The notes: generated by a model not told the origin, from the sequence alone. Shown: positions 7,785 through 17,056, numbered from the stretch's first letter. The stretch: DNA of 43,821 nt from Rubellimicrobium roseum (GCF_006152145.1 NZ_VDFV01000032.1:1-43821); one strand, 5' to 3'. Numbers and translations are program-made.

Positions 7785-8590
7785 GGCCAATCCGGCCAAC
7801 GAGCGGATCAAGCGCGACTACTTCCGCTACCTCGGGGAGGCGAAGGGCCGGGACGAGGCCACCATCGGCGGGGTCGCGAAAGCGCTCGCGCGCTTTGAGG
7901 CGTCCACCCGCGGGCGCGAGTTCAAGCGCTTCCACCGCGAGCAGGTCGTGGCGTTCAAGCGCGAGCTGGCCGAGGCGCAAAGCCTGCGCACGGGGGAGCG
8001 GCTGAGCAAGTCCACCGTGCTCGCCACGCTCCGGCACCTGCGCGAGTTCTTCTTCTGGCTGGCGCACCTGCCCGGCTTCAAGGCCCACATCGCTTATGCG
8101 AACGCCGACTATTTCAACCTCTCGGACAAGGAGATCGCGGTGGCCCGCACCCGGCGCGAGAAGCGGGTGCCCAGCCTCGATCAGGTCTGGCACGTGCTCG
8201 CGGCCATGCCGGTCGGCACACCGATGGAGCGCCACGACCGGGCGCTCATCGCCTTCGCCATGCGACCCGCTCTTCCCCGCGACAGAGATCGGCCTGAGCC
8301 CGGACGGGGGCTTCGTGCCCGTGGGTCTCGCCCGGCGCGGCTGGGCCACCAGCGACCCCGCCCGCGAAATCTTCCGCAAGGCATGCACCTCGGCGAGGCT
8401 GCCCTACTACAACCCGCACTCCTTCCGCGACATGCTGCTGCGACACGCCATGGCCCTCGAGCTCTCCCCCGAGGAGATGAAGGCCTGGTCGCAGAACCTG
8501 GGCCACTCGGACGTGCTCACCACCTTCACCAGCTACGGCTAGGTGCCCACGCACCGGCAGGGCGAACTCATTCGGGGGATAAGGAAGAAA
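7785..8590 (+). pseudogene. Broken tyrosine recombinase of a different family
   Basis: One frame from about 7785 encodes a core-binding domain (region ERIKRDYFRYLGEAKGRDEA to RHLREFFFWLAHLPG). It breaks near 8265, in the phase where the catalytic domain should begin. A second frame then gives PLFPATEIGL and the recombinase C-terminus: HSFRDMLLRH (His-x-x-Arg) and LGHSDVLTTFTSYG with the catalytic Tyr. A TAG at 8540-8542 interrupts the conserved tail, whose VPTHRQGELIRGI continues in frame. About 70 residues, including the first catalytic Arg, are missing. So it carries an internal deletion with frameshift plus a nonsense change. It follows a fragment of another integrase directly, so this end of the island has been reworked more than once. 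Confidence 0.8.
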
Positions 8591-8720
8591 AGGACGCCGC
8601 CGGGGGGCGTGGCCAGCCATGAGGAGATGGAGGTTATCCAAAGGGTGTTGGGCAGAATGACCAGCAGATGAGTCATATGCTGGCGAGAGGCAAAATGGAA
8701 CTGGCTGGTCAGGAACCCAG

Positions 8721-9092
8721 TCAGCCCAAAGTGATCAAGGAGGAAAGCACCAGTTCGAGCTCTGACCTCCGCAGGGGCTTCACGAAGTAGGCGACAGCAC
8801 CCGCGGCCATGCAGTCGGCGCGCAAGGCGGGATCGTCGCCAGCCGTGACCATGATCACGGGCAGACCTAGCAGGGCGGGGAGTTGCTGTAGCAGTTCCAG
8901 CCCTGAGCCGTCCGGAAGATGGACATCGAGGATGACGCAGTCGAGCGGCGTCGCGGCTAGGTGGCGCCGAAACTCCGCGAGCGACGAGCAAGGCACGGCC
9001 ATGTAACCCAGTGACTGCACGAGCCTCGCCAGGGCTTTCAACACGCTTGCGTCGTCGTCGAAGATGGCCACTCGGGCGGAGCTTTCTTCCAT
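8721..9092 (-). CDS. Single-domain response regulator (receiver only)
   Basis: This 123-residue CheY-like receiver has an acidic pocket DDD at residues 11-13, a phospho-acceptor Asp in VILDVHLPDGSG (~52), a switch Thr in MVTAGD (~82) and Lys in FVKPLRR (~105). It has no output domain. It lies about 50 bases after the FixJ-like regulator gene in the same direction, forming a three-gene signalling set with the kinase upstream. It may act as a phosphate sink or relay for that kinase. If the kinase is really frameshifted, this protein may be an orphan. Confidence 0.9.
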   Translation of the reverse strand: MEESSARVAIFDDDASVLKALARLVQSLGYMAVPCSSLAEFRRHLAATPLDCVILDVHLPDGSGLELLQQLPALLGLPVIMVTAGDDPALRADCMAAGAVAYFVKPLRRSELELVLSSLITLG

Positions 9093-9141
9093 CTCGCAAG
9101 CTTAACGCGCTGCTGCACGCAACCGCCATCGGACTTGGGGC

Positions 9142-9753
9142 CTATGTCGTCGTCCCCGGATCGACTCCGGCATCCCGCAGGGTCCTCAGCAGGTCCGGCA
9201 CGCTGCGGGCTTCCAGCTTGTCCATCACTCGCCCCCGGTGGACCTTCACCGTCTTCTCGCTCATTCCCAAGAGCCAGGCGATCTGCTTGTTCAGCTTGCC
9301 CGCGACCACGCCGGCTAAGACCTCCCGCTCCCTCGGGGTGAGGAGGGACAGCCGCTTGAGGGCCACCTCTCGACGGTCCCGGTCGAGGCGCATCACTGCG
9401 TCCCGCTCCAACGCGACCCGGACCGCCTCGAGGAGATCCTCGGCCAAGAACGGCTTGGTGAGGAACTCGACCGGTCCTTTCTTCATCGCCTGGACGGTTC
9501 CTGCGACGTCCGCCGTTCCGGTCAGGATGATCACCGGATAGACCGGCCCCACGATGTCTTGGACAATCAGGCCATGCATGTCGGGCAGGCCGAGGTCGAG
9601 GACCACGCAGCCGGGGCGCGACGGATCGTGGCCCTTCAGGAACAGCTCGGCGGTGGCATAGCCGGCACATTCATAGCCGGCCGATCGGAGCAGCCTGACG
9701 GTCGCGCGAAGCACGGCCTCGTCGTCGTCGATCAGGTGGACCAGGGGCGTCAT
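9142..9753 (-). CDS. FixJ/NarL-type response regulator with LuxR HTH
   Basis: 203 residues. An N-terminal receiver has DDD near 9-11, Asp in VVLDLGLPDMHG (~54), Thr in ILTGTAD (~78) and Lys in FLTKPF (~99). It is followed by a LuxR-type HTH at ~135-195 (LTPREREVLAGVVAGKLNKQIAWLLGMSEKTVKVHRGRVMDKL). This is the FixJ family layout: phosphorylation allows dimerisation and promoter binding. Its ATG overlaps the kinase stop by four bases (ATGA), so the two are translationally coupled and form a cognate pair. The likely target is the divergent exported-protein operon starting at 12083; this is inferred from position. Confidence 0.95.
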   Translation of the reverse strand: MTPLVHLIDDDEAVLRATVRLLRSAGYECAGYATAELFLKGHDPSRPGCVVLDLGLPDMHGLIVQDIVGPVYPVIILTGTADVAGTVQAMKKGPVEFLTKPFLAEDLLEAVRVALERDAVMRLDRDRREVALKRLSLLTPREREVLAGVVAGKLNKQIAWLLGMSEKTVKVHRGRVMDKLEARSVPDLLRTLRDAGVDPGTTT

Positions 9754-11596
9754 GGCCGTGGGCCGCCCGACGGTCCGGGCAGGGTGAGGACGATGCGCGC
9801 GCCGTCGCGGACCCCCGGATCGAACGCCAGGCGACCGCCGTGCGCCTCGGCGATCATCCGGCAGATGGACAGCCCCAGACCGAGACCGCCGGGCTTGGTG
9901 CTGTGGAAGGGGTGGAACACCTTTGCGAGCTCCTCGTCCTTCAGCCCATGGCCGAAGTCCCTGATGCCAAGACGGGCGGAGCCGTCGTCACCCAACTCGG
10001 TCTCAATCAAGATCCGCCGCCGGTCCGGAGGCAGGTCTCCCATCGCCTCGACTGCGTTGAGCAGGAGGTTGAGGACGATCTGCTGGAGCTGGGGCTCGTT
10101 CCCGCGAACCATGAGCTTTTGCGGACCGAGGCGCAGATCCAGCGCGGTGTGGCGGGCGACGAGCTCGCTGTGGATCAGCCGTGTGGTGTACCGCACCGCC
10201 TCGTTCAGATCCAAGTCCTCGAACTCGGTCGGACCCCGGACCATCATGCGTCGGAGCTGCGCGATGATGCCTGACGCCCGCAGGTCGTCGTCGACGATGT
10301 CCATCATGATCGTCCGGATCTCGTCCAGGTCGGCCGGGTCCTTCTCATTAGCCGCAGCCCGGTTTCCGCATTGGCGAGGATCGCGGTCAGGGGCTGGTTC
10401 AACTCGTGCGCGATCGCTCCGGTGAGTTGGCCCAGTTGCTGTCGGCGCGATAGGCGGACCAGCTCGACCCGGCCCTCGGCCAGTTCTGCCGACACGAGAC
10501 GCCGCCGTCGTTCGCTCAGGATCAGGCCCACGATGGTGCTGCTCTGCAGGACAATGACCGAGGAGACCGCCAGGATCTCCAGCCAGTAGCGCTCCCACAG
10601 GCCAGGCTCGTAGAAGAGGATCCGGGTCTGCTCCGGCAAGAGACCCTCGTCGATTCCCCACCGCCGGAGCGCTCGCCAGTCCACGACCGGTTCCGAGGTG
10701 TTCTCGACCCGCAAGGGCGCGGCGTCTGGATCCTCGATCACCCGCAAAGCCAGTTCTACGGTCCGCTCGCCGATGGCTCCGAAGGTCTCCACATAGCCGC
10801 CCACCGCCCCGACGCCGATCGGCGTGCTGTAGACGCTGTACATCGGCGCGCCCGCGACCTCCGCAATTTGAGCAGCGACGTCGAGGGGGACGAGCTTGGC
10901 GCCTCCGGCGTCAGCGAAGACGGTCAGGAACACGAGGACGGTGTCGCGGTCGAGGGCCGCCGCCGCATCACGGAACCCTGCGATGGTTAGGTCGGTCATG
11001 TGGCTGACGGGGCGGCCCTCGTAGACCTCGCCGAGGACTTCGCGAGCCGTTGCCTCCCAACGCTCGTCGAAGGGCGCGCTGCCGGTCAGCACGACGATCC
11101 GGCTCGCGTCCGGCTGCATTTCAATCGCGAAATCCACCGTCCGCTGGAGATCGAACTGGCTCACGAGAAGCGAGACGTCCTCGGGAAGGTCCAGGCCGGC
11201 CAGTCCGCTCTCGGTCACCGCTCCGGCCACCATGGGCGTGCCGGGCGCGAAGAGATTTCGCGCCCCCAGCACAAAGCTCAAGGAGCCCGGGCCTTGCGCG
11301 ATGATGACGTCGAGCGGCACGCCAAAATACTTCTCGGCGAAGAACTGGCTCAGGAGCGCTCCATACTCCTCGGAGGAGAACCGGCCCCGGTCGAGGTATT
11401 CTGTATACACTTCCAGCGGAACCTTCGAACCGGACAGGGCCCGCTGCATCCCTTCCGCGGTTTCCCGGGTGGCAGGAAGGGTGCTGTCGTTGCTGTGAAC
11501 GATCAGCACTCTCTTGAGTGTGTCGGCGCCCTGCGCGCTCACCTCCAGGGCAACTGTCCCGTGCAAAGCCAAGACCACAGCCAAGGCGGCTGACAC
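9750..11596 (-). pseudogene. Sensor histidine kinase with periplasmic ABC-substrate-binding-like domain, frameshifted
   Basis: Two frames joined near 10340-10370 make one kinase. The upstream frame has a signal/anchor segment, a periplasmic domain like the ABC_sub_bind/COG2984 type (RVLIVHSNDSTLP onward), a membrane segment (WLEILAVSSVIVLQSSTIVG) and the His box AIAHELNQPLTAILANAETG. The other frame resumes with DPADLDEIRTIM and carries the ATPase domain: N box NLLLNAVEAMGDL, G1 DFGHGL, F and G2 FHPFHSTKPGGLGLGLSICR. The joined product would be about 615 residues from the GTG at 11596. The start is uncertain, since the same frame stays open to 11971 but that part reads as non-coding. The break is either a real inactivating indel or a sequence error; both halves are otherwise well preserved. 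Confidence 0.8.
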
Positions 11597-12082
11597 GGTT
11601 GCTGGCCGGCCCAGGCGGGTCGGGCGGGTCCTCGGGGGCGGCCTCCCGCGGTCACGTGCAGAGGTAACGCAGGCCGAGAAGCAGACTGCGGCACGCGGGT
11701 AGGTACTTCGTCCAACTCCCAGCGGCCTGCCTCCTGGCGCTACTAGGAACGAGGGCGGCCTGATCCCCTGTCGGGCGTGACCCCGAAAAAGAGAAAGGAA
11801 GACGTTGAGAAGGCCCCTCGTCTCAGTCGCCATGGCTAATTCCCCTAGGTCAAGCCTGACGGTGGAAGCGATACCGGTCAATCCGGAGAATTCGGCGGGG
11901 CCAAGTCGAACCTCCATGTGCTCCGGCCTCCTGAGCGGGGAGCGGTCGCCATGCGGCTCCTCCATCCGCATCCCTCAACGACAGGCGGCCTGTCGTGCCG
12001 GGTCGGGCGAGCCGAGTGCCGAGCATCGCCCCGGGAACATCGGGACAGTCGAAGTCAACCCTCCAACCAGAAGGATCAGACC
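11597..12082. other. Divergent control region between sensor kinase and exported-protein operon
   Basis: About 490 bases separate the best kinase start from the operon at 12083. Open frames here translate to Arg/Pro-rich, non-protein-like sequence on both strands. The interval must hold promoters for both directions. I could not pick out convincing -35/-10 boxes or a clear dyad. Confidence 0.4.
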
Positions 12083-12433
12083 ATGTCACGCTATCTGCTC
12101 ATGATCCTGACGGCCGTGGTCATGATCGGCGCAGCCGAACTTGCGCACGCTCAGGCGACCACGGACGCCATCGCGATGGTTCCTCCGCAGGACAACAACG
12201 GACTCGTCGTGTTCCCGTCCGTGACCCTCAAGGCGGATGGAGAGCTTCAGGTCCGCAGCATCATGGACCGTGGCGAAGGCTTCGTTTTGGGTTCAATGCC
12301 CCTGGCGGCGGGCACGCACGAGAACGTGCGGCTCTCGCTCCGGTTCAAGCCGATGGTGAACTCCGTCCTCGCGGTCGTCGTGGAAGACGGGGAGGTCGTC
12401 TACGAGCGGGAGATCGAGGTCCGCGGAAACTGA
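12083..12433 (+). CDS. Small exported DUF7282-like protein
   Basis: 116 residues. A signal peptide (SRYLLMILTAVVMIGAAELAHAQ, cut after AHA) precedes a small beta domain. The domain has the order 'VVFPSVTLKADGELQV', 'GSMPLAAGTHENVRLSL', 'VNSVLAVVVEDG...VYE', the pattern of DUF7282 domains of secreted proteins. The function of the family is unknown. The start ATG has AAGGATC about 7 bases upstream. It is the first gene of the divergent operon; about 100 bases separate it from the next gene. The match to DUF7282 is from memory of its motif pattern and is moderate. Confidence 0.8.
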   Translation: MSRYLLMILTAVVMIGAAELAHAQATTDAIAMVPPQDNNGLVVFPSVTLKADGELQVRSIMDRGEGFVLGSMPLAAGTHENVRLSLRFKPMVNSVLAVVVEDGEVVYEREIEVRGN

Positions 12434-12531
12434 GCAGGCCAGGCGATCTGGCCGATCGCGAGATCACCCGGCTCGTCGACAGTCCGAGATCGGCAAGTTC
12501 GAACAAACTCCATGAGAGGAAAGGCGAGATC

Positions 12532-13545
12532 ATGTCACGCTTCCTGCTTCTGACGATTGGGCTGGCGATGGCCGGGCCTCTATGGGCGGACCCGGTCCCC
12601 GTGAACCCCGACAACTTCGCGCGGGCCGAGTCGGACCTCTACTTCTCCCGCACCGTTGAACGGGGCGGGTTCGGAGCCTGGGACCATACGCGGGAGCCGA
12701 CGCCGCTCGATCAGCAGACGGTCATCCGGCTGAACCGCGACACGCTCTACTCGGCGGCGGTGTTCGACCTCGACGCCGCCCCGGTCACGATCACCCTGCC
12801 CGATGCCGGCGACCGCTTCATGTCCCTCCAGGTCATCGATCAGGACCAGTACACCTACGGCGTCTTCTACGACCCCGGCCCGGTAACGCTGACCCGCGAG
12901 GAGGTCGGGACCCGCTACGTCATCGCCGCCGTCCGCACGCTTGTCGACCCGAGCGATCCCGAGGATCTGGCACAGGCCCATGCGCTTCAGGACGCGACCC
13001 TCATCGATCAGGCCGACAAGGGCACCTTCGAGATCCCGGAGTGGGATCGGGTCAGCCAGGACAAGGTCAGGACCGCCCTTCTGGAACTCGCGACGACGCT
13101 TCCCGAAACCGAACGGATGTATGGCAGCCGGGAGGAGGTGGACGCCGAGTCCATCCGTTTCCAGATCGGCGCGCCGATGGGGTGGGGCGCCAACCCGCCT
13201 AAGGAAGCGGTCTATCTGAACGTCACGCCCGAGGCGAACGACGGCGCCACGGTGCATCGCCTGACGGTCGGGGACGTGCCGGTCGACGGCTTCTGGTCGA
13301 TCAGCGTCTACAACGCCGAGGGCTACTTCGAGCCCAACCCGCTCGACGCCTATTCCCTGAACAACATCACGGCCGAAAAGGCCGAGGACGGCTCCATCAC
13401 CGTCCAGTTCGGCGGCTGCGAGGGCGAGGTGCCGAACTGCCTGCCGACGCCGCCCGACTGGAACTACATGGTCCGGCTCTACCGCCCGTCCCAAGAGATC
13501 CTTGATGGGACCTGGACCTTCCCCGAGGCGGAGATCGCGTCATGA
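12532..13545 (+). CDS. Exported DUF1254/DUF1214 protein (short form)
   Basis: 337 residues with a signal peptide (MSRFLLLTIGLAMAGPLWA). The N-terminal DUF1254-type segment shows RLNRDTLYSAAVFDLDAAPVTITLPDAG and RFMSLQVIDQDQY. The C-terminal DUF1214 part shows GFWSISVYNAEGYFEPNPLDAYSLNN. The function of this family is not established; members are periplasmic, beta-rich proteins. This copy is shorter than the usual ~450 residues because the linker between the domains is reduced. The start at 12532 has GAGAGGAAAGG upstream. Its stop overlaps the start of the next DUF1254 gene by ATGA, so the two tandem paralogues are coupled and may form a heteromer. Confidence 0.92.
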   Translation: MSRFLLLTIGLAMAGPLWADPVPVNPDNFARAESDLYFSRTVERGGFGAWDHTREPTPLDQQTVIRLNRDTLYSAAVFDLDAAPVTITLPDAGDRFMSLQVIDQDQYTYGVFYDPGPVTLTREEVGTRYVIAAVRTLVDPSDPEDLAQAHALQDATLIDQADKGTFEIPEWDRVSQDKVRTALLELATTLPETERMYGSREEVDAESIRFQIGAPMGWGANPPKEAVYLNVTPEANDGATVHRLTVGDVPVDGFWSISVYNAEGYFEPNPLDAYSLNNITAEKAEDGSITVQFGGCEGEVPNCLPTPPDWNYMVRLYRPSQEILDGTWTFPEAEIAS

Positions 13546-14924
13546 ACCGCAGGACCTTCCTTCTGGCCAGCGTGGCCATGACCGCTCTCGCGTCGTCCGT
13601 CCGCGCCCAAAGCATGACTGCAGAGGAAGCGGGGGAGATCGCCCATGAGGCCTATATCTACACCTTCCCCATGGTCGAGAACTACCTGAGCATCCATCAG
13701 TACGCCCTCGACCCCGCGGGAAGCCAGTACAAGGCGCCGATCAACGCCATCGGCAACGTGGACCGCGTGTTCACCCCCGAGGACACCGGCGTCGTCACGC
13801 CGAACTCGGACACGCCCTACTCCTTCCTCATCATGGACCTGCGCGCCGAGCCGATGGTCGTCACGCTGCCCCCGATCGAGGACGGGCGCTACTACTCGCT
13901 GCATCTGGTCGACCTCTACAGCCATAACGTCGACTTCCTCGGCACCCGCAAGGACGGCAATGACGGCGGCGACTTCCTGATCGCCGGACCCGACTGGGAG
14001 GGCGAAGCGCCAGAGGGCATCCGGCGCGTTGTCCGCATCCCCACCAGGATCATGTACTCCATGTTCCGCACCCAACTCTTCAACCCTGCCGACATCGAGA
14101 GAGTGCGGGCGATCCAAGCCGGCTACGCCGTGCGACCGCTATCGGAGTACGCCGGCACCGAGGCGCCGGCTCCGGCCCCGTCCGTCGACTGGCCACCGAT
14201 CAACCGGGAGACGGCGCAGACCGAGTTCTGGTCCTTCGCCAACTTCCTCCTTCAGTTCGCGCCACCTCTGGAATGGGAAAAGGAGATGCAGGCCCGCTTC
14301 GCCCAAGTGGGCGTGGCGCCCGCCGCAACCTGGCCAGCGGCTCCCTTGGCCCCCGAGATCGAGGCTGCCGTCATCGAGGCCGGCGATGCGGCCTTCGCGG
14401 AACTCAACGAAGAGCTTCTGTCGATCACGTCCTCCAAGGGCCTCTTCGGCACGCCCGAGGAGATGCGCGGCAACTATGTCGGGCGCGCCCTGGGGGCCTT
14501 GGGCGGCCTCTACGGGCTCTCGCCGGAGGAAGCCCTCTACTTCAGCTTCCTCGTGGACGGTGAAGGGCAGCGGCTCGACACCGGGCGGAATAACTACGCG
14601 CTCCGCTTCGGGCCTGGGGGCCTGCCTCCGGTGGGGGCGTTCTGGTCGGTCACCATGTACGATGGCAACCGCTTCCTCGTCGACAATGCCCTCGATCGCT
14701 ACCTGATCAACTCGCCGATGCTGCCCAACCTGCAAGCGAACGACACCGGCGAGATCGTCATCTACCTGCAGCACGAGAGCCCGGGTCCGGATCTGGAAAG
14801 CAATTGGCTTCCCGCGCCGGACGGCCCCATGGCCGCGGTGATGCGGCTGTATCTTCCGAAACCCGAGGCGCTGGACGGCTCGTGGCAGCCGCCTGCCATC
14901 GAGACGATGGAGAAACCCAGATGA
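13542..14924 (+). CDS. Exported DUF1254/DUF1214 protein (full length)
   Basis: 460 residues. The N-terminus MNRRTFLLASVAMTALASSVRA has twin arginines followed by a hydrophobic stretch and an Ala-x-Ala-like cut, so Tat export is possible. DUF1254 spans ~25-180 (TPNSDTPYSFLIMDLRAEPM, RYYSLHLVDLYSHN). A helical linker follows, then DUF1214 at ~350-450 (GAFWSVTMYDGNRFLVDNALDRYLIN). It overlaps the preceding paralogue and the following beta-barrel gene, each by ATGA. A Tat signal, if real, suggests folding or cofactor loading in the cytoplasm, unlike its Sec-type neighbour. The biochemical role is unknown. Confidence 0.93.
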   Translation: MNRRTFLLASVAMTALASSVRAQSMTAEEAGEIAHEAYIYTFPMVENYLSIHQYALDPAGSQYKAPINAIGNVDRVFTPEDTGVVTPNSDTPYSFLIMDLRAEPMVVTLPPIEDGRYYSLHLVDLYSHNVDFLGTRKDGNDGGDFLIAGPDWEGEAPEGIRRVVRIPTRIMYSMFRTQLFNPADIERVRAIQAGYAVRPLSEYAGTEAPAPAPSVDWPPINRETAQTEFWSFANFLLQFAPPLEWEKEMQARFAQVGVAPAATWPAAPLAPEIEAAVIEAGDAAFAELNEELLSITSSKGLFGTPEEMRGNYVGRALGALGGLYGLSPEEALYFSFLVDGEGQRLDTGRNNYALRFGPGGLPPVGAFWSVTMYDGNRFLVDNALDRYLINSPMLPNLQANDTGEIVIYLQHESPGPDLESNWLPAPDGPMAAVMRLYLPKPEALDGSWQPPAIETMEKPR

Positions 14925-15742
14925 ACTCGTCCAACAAGAACCCGCTCTCGCCGCGGCACAGACGTGGGCGGATCAGGCCTTCGATGTTGGGGGTACGGTA
15001 TGGGCGTGAAGCGGTCCTGGCCGTCGCCCTTGCCTATACCGCGCTCCCTGCTGCCGCGCAGGAGGGCTGGACCATTGAGGCCACCACCTATCTGTGGTTT
15101 CCCACCACCGCCTCGACCGTCCAGACCCCCTTCGGCCCGGCCGAGACCGAACTCAGCGCCAAGGACGCCCTTGAGGACCTCGAGTTCGGGATCATGGGCA
15201 CGGTCATTTCGCGCCGTGGCCCCTGGGCACTGACAGGCGACCTCATCTACCTCGACCTCCAGTCGACGGACGAGGTGTCGGCCGGCCTCGCCTTCACCGA
15301 CATCGAGACCGATACGACCCTGACCGCCATCAGCATCTACGGCAGTTACGCCGTCGTCTCGGGGCCAACCTATGCAATAGAGGTCGGGGCGGGCCTGCGC
15401 GGAATCTCCTCGACCCTCGACGTGGTCTTCCGGTTGCAGGACACGACGCTGGGCACGTTCGAGGTCGAGGACGCCTGGGTCGACCCGGTCTTGGCCGCAC
15501 GGGCCACGGGAACCTTCGGCGAGCGCTGGACCGGCGCCTTGACAGTGGACTACGGCGGCTTCGGATGGGGTAACGCGTCCGACGAGACGTGGCAGGTGAT
15601 CGCCACGATGGGCTACCGCGTCAACGACCGCTGGTCGATTCAGGGCGGCTACCGCCAGCTTCGCTTCGAGCGCGAGAACGACGGCGTGGACTACGAGGTG
15701 GACCTGTCCGGCCCGATCCTGGGCGCAACCTATCGGTTCTGA
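14921..15742 (+). CDS. Outer-membrane beta-barrel protein
   Basis: 273 residues. The basic N-terminus with a hydrophobic stretch (AVLAVALAYTALPAAAQ) is a signal peptide of long form. The mature part is a run of alternating amphipathic strands: GWTIEATTYLWFP, GPWALTGDLIYLDL, YAIEVGAGLRG, WTGALTVDYGGFGWG, WSIQGGYRQLRFE. It ends in Tyr-Arg-Phe, the terminal aromatic that BAM recognises. It probably has 8-10 strands. It is coupled to the DUF1254 gene before it by ATGA. It could be the outer-membrane anchor or exit route for the secreted products of this operon. No closer family is named. Confidence 0.85.
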   Translation: MNSSNKNPLSPRHRRGRIRPSMLGVRYGREAVLAVALAYTALPAAAQEGWTIEATTYLWFPTTASTVQTPFGPAETELSAKDALEDLEFGIMGTVISRRGPWALTGDLIYLDLQSTDEVSAGLAFTDIETDTTLTAISIYGSYAVVSGPTYAIEVGAGLRGISSTLDVVFRLQDTTLGTFEVEDAWVDPVLAARATGTFGERWTGALTVDYGGFGWGNASDETWQVIATMGYRVNDRWSIQGGYRQLRFERENDGVDYEVDLSGPILGATYRF

Positions 15743-15755
15743 GGAGGTTGCACCG

Positions 15756-15950
15756 ATGAGACCCGCCTATAAGCGGTCCCTGGTTCCAGCCCTGCTCGAC
15801 CTGGCGCTGCTCTCCGGGCCCGTCTGGGCCCAGGAAGCGATGACCGCCGATCTCGCCACCGACGGGACGACCGAGAACAACGGCACGTACCCCACGGGGC
15901 CCGTGCGCTCCGTCACCTTGGCCTTCGAGAACTCGGAGGCTGGCACATGA
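15756..15950 (+). CDS. Tiny exported protein
   Basis: 64 residues, with an N-terminal basic stretch, a hydrophobic core (LVPALLDLALLSGPVWA) and a predicted cut before QEAMTADL, leaving only ~38 mature residues rich in Thr, Asn and acidic residues. GAGGAGG stands 7 bases before the ATG, among the strongest ribosome sites in the window. Its stop overlaps the next ATG (ATGA). This suggests either a real secreted peptide or a translational leader for the hydrolase gene. No family is recognised. Confidence 0.6.
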   Translation: MRPAYKRSLVPALLDLALLSGPVWAQEAMTADLATDGTTENNGTYPTGPVRSVTLAFENSEAGT

Positions 15951-17056
15951 CATTGGTACTGGGACGGCGGCAGGTGCTCCTTGGAGGGCTGGCGCTGGGA
16001 GGATGCGCCGCGGTTCCCGACGACATCATCGGGGTGGCAGGCGCGCCGACAAGCGCAGAAGCCGGTCCTCGCTCGACCCACGACATCTTTGTCGTGACCA
16101 CCCGGGCCTTGGACCCGAACCCGGCCGTGCTCTTCTCCAGCCGGCGCTCGGACGGCCTGAGCTTCGCCTCCGCCACGGTCACGATCCCCCTGACTCATCA
16201 GGCGGGCCGTGTCGAGCGGCCTGACCGTCTCCCTCCAGATCCCAGCCAACAGATGACCGTGGTCGAGCCTTTCCTCTACAACGAGGACGGCTTTGTCGCG
16301 GCGATCGATGCGGCCCTAGCGGCACGCCCGAGGTCCGATCGGCATGCGCTTGTCTTCGTGCATGGCTACAACACGACCTTGGCCGAGGCTCTTCTACGGC
16401 TGGGCCAGTTCGTCGAGGACTCGGGCTACACCGGCGTCCCCATCCTGTTCAGTTGGGCCTCGGGCGGACGCCTGCTCAATTACGTCTATGACCTCAACAG
16501 CGTCCTGGCCGCGCGTGACGACCTGATCCGCGCGGCCGAGGTGCTGGCCCGTACGCAAACAACGGCCGTGGACGTGGTCGCACACTCCATGGGCAATCTC
16601 TTGACCGTGGAAGCGATGCGCCAGGCCCAGCTTCTCGGGCGTTTCAACGAGACCGGCCGGCTTCGCTACATCATCCTGGCCTCACCGGATGTGGACGTGG
16701 ACCTCTTTCGCCGACAGCTCGAGCCATTTCCTCGCGACGAGCGACGATTCTTCGTGCTGATCTCGCGCGATGACGGCGCCCTGCGGGTGTCCCGCCTTCT
16801 GGCCGGAGGGGTGCCACGCGTGGGCGCGGGCGACGTGGAACCGCTCGCTGCCATTGGTGTGACGGTGATCGACCTGTCTGAGATCGAGGTGGGCGGATTG
16901 AGTCATACGAAGTTTGCCGAGTCGCCTGAGATCGTTCAGCTCATCGGCGCCCGGCTTAGCCGGGACGGTCCGCTCGAAACGGCAGCCGGGCCGAGCCTGG
17001 CCGAGTCGCTGGCGGCCTCGGTCGCCGCCGTGGGCGCGACCGCCTCTTCGGAGTGA
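15947..17056 (+). CDS. DUF900-type alpha/beta hydrolase, probable lipoprotein or Tat substrate
   Basis: 369 residues. The N-terminus has GRRQVLLGGLALGGC, with twin Arg and a possible lipobox Cys20. The hydrolase core has VFVHGYNTT (oxyanion region, ~136-144), nucleophile Ser214 in VAHSMGN, a candidate acid Asp in ILASPDVDVD (~248-252) and a late His in GLSHTKF. This is the layout of DUF900 esterase/lipase-like proteins. The substrate is unknown. It is the last gene of the exported-protein operon and is coupled to the small gene before it. An extracytoplasmic location fits every other member of the operon. The C-terminus is Ala/Ser-rich. Confidence 0.9.
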   Translation: MTLVLGRRQVLLGGLALGGCAAVPDDIIGVAGAPTSAEAGPRSTHDIFVVTTRALDPNPAVLFSSRRSDGLSFASATVTIPLTHQAGRVERPDRLPPDPSQQMTVVEPFLYNEDGFVAAIDAALAARPRSDRHALVFVHGYNTTLAEALLRLGQFVEDSGYTGVPILFSWASGGRLLNYVYDLNSVLAARDDLIRAAEVLARTQTTAVDVVAHSMGNLLTVEAMRQAQLLGRFNETGRLRYIILASPDVDVDLFRRQLEPFPRDERRFFVLISRDDGALRVSRLLAGGVPRVGAGDVEPLAAIGVTVIDLSEIEVGGLSHTKFAESPEIVQLIGARLSRDGPLETAAGPSLAESLAASVAAVGATASSE

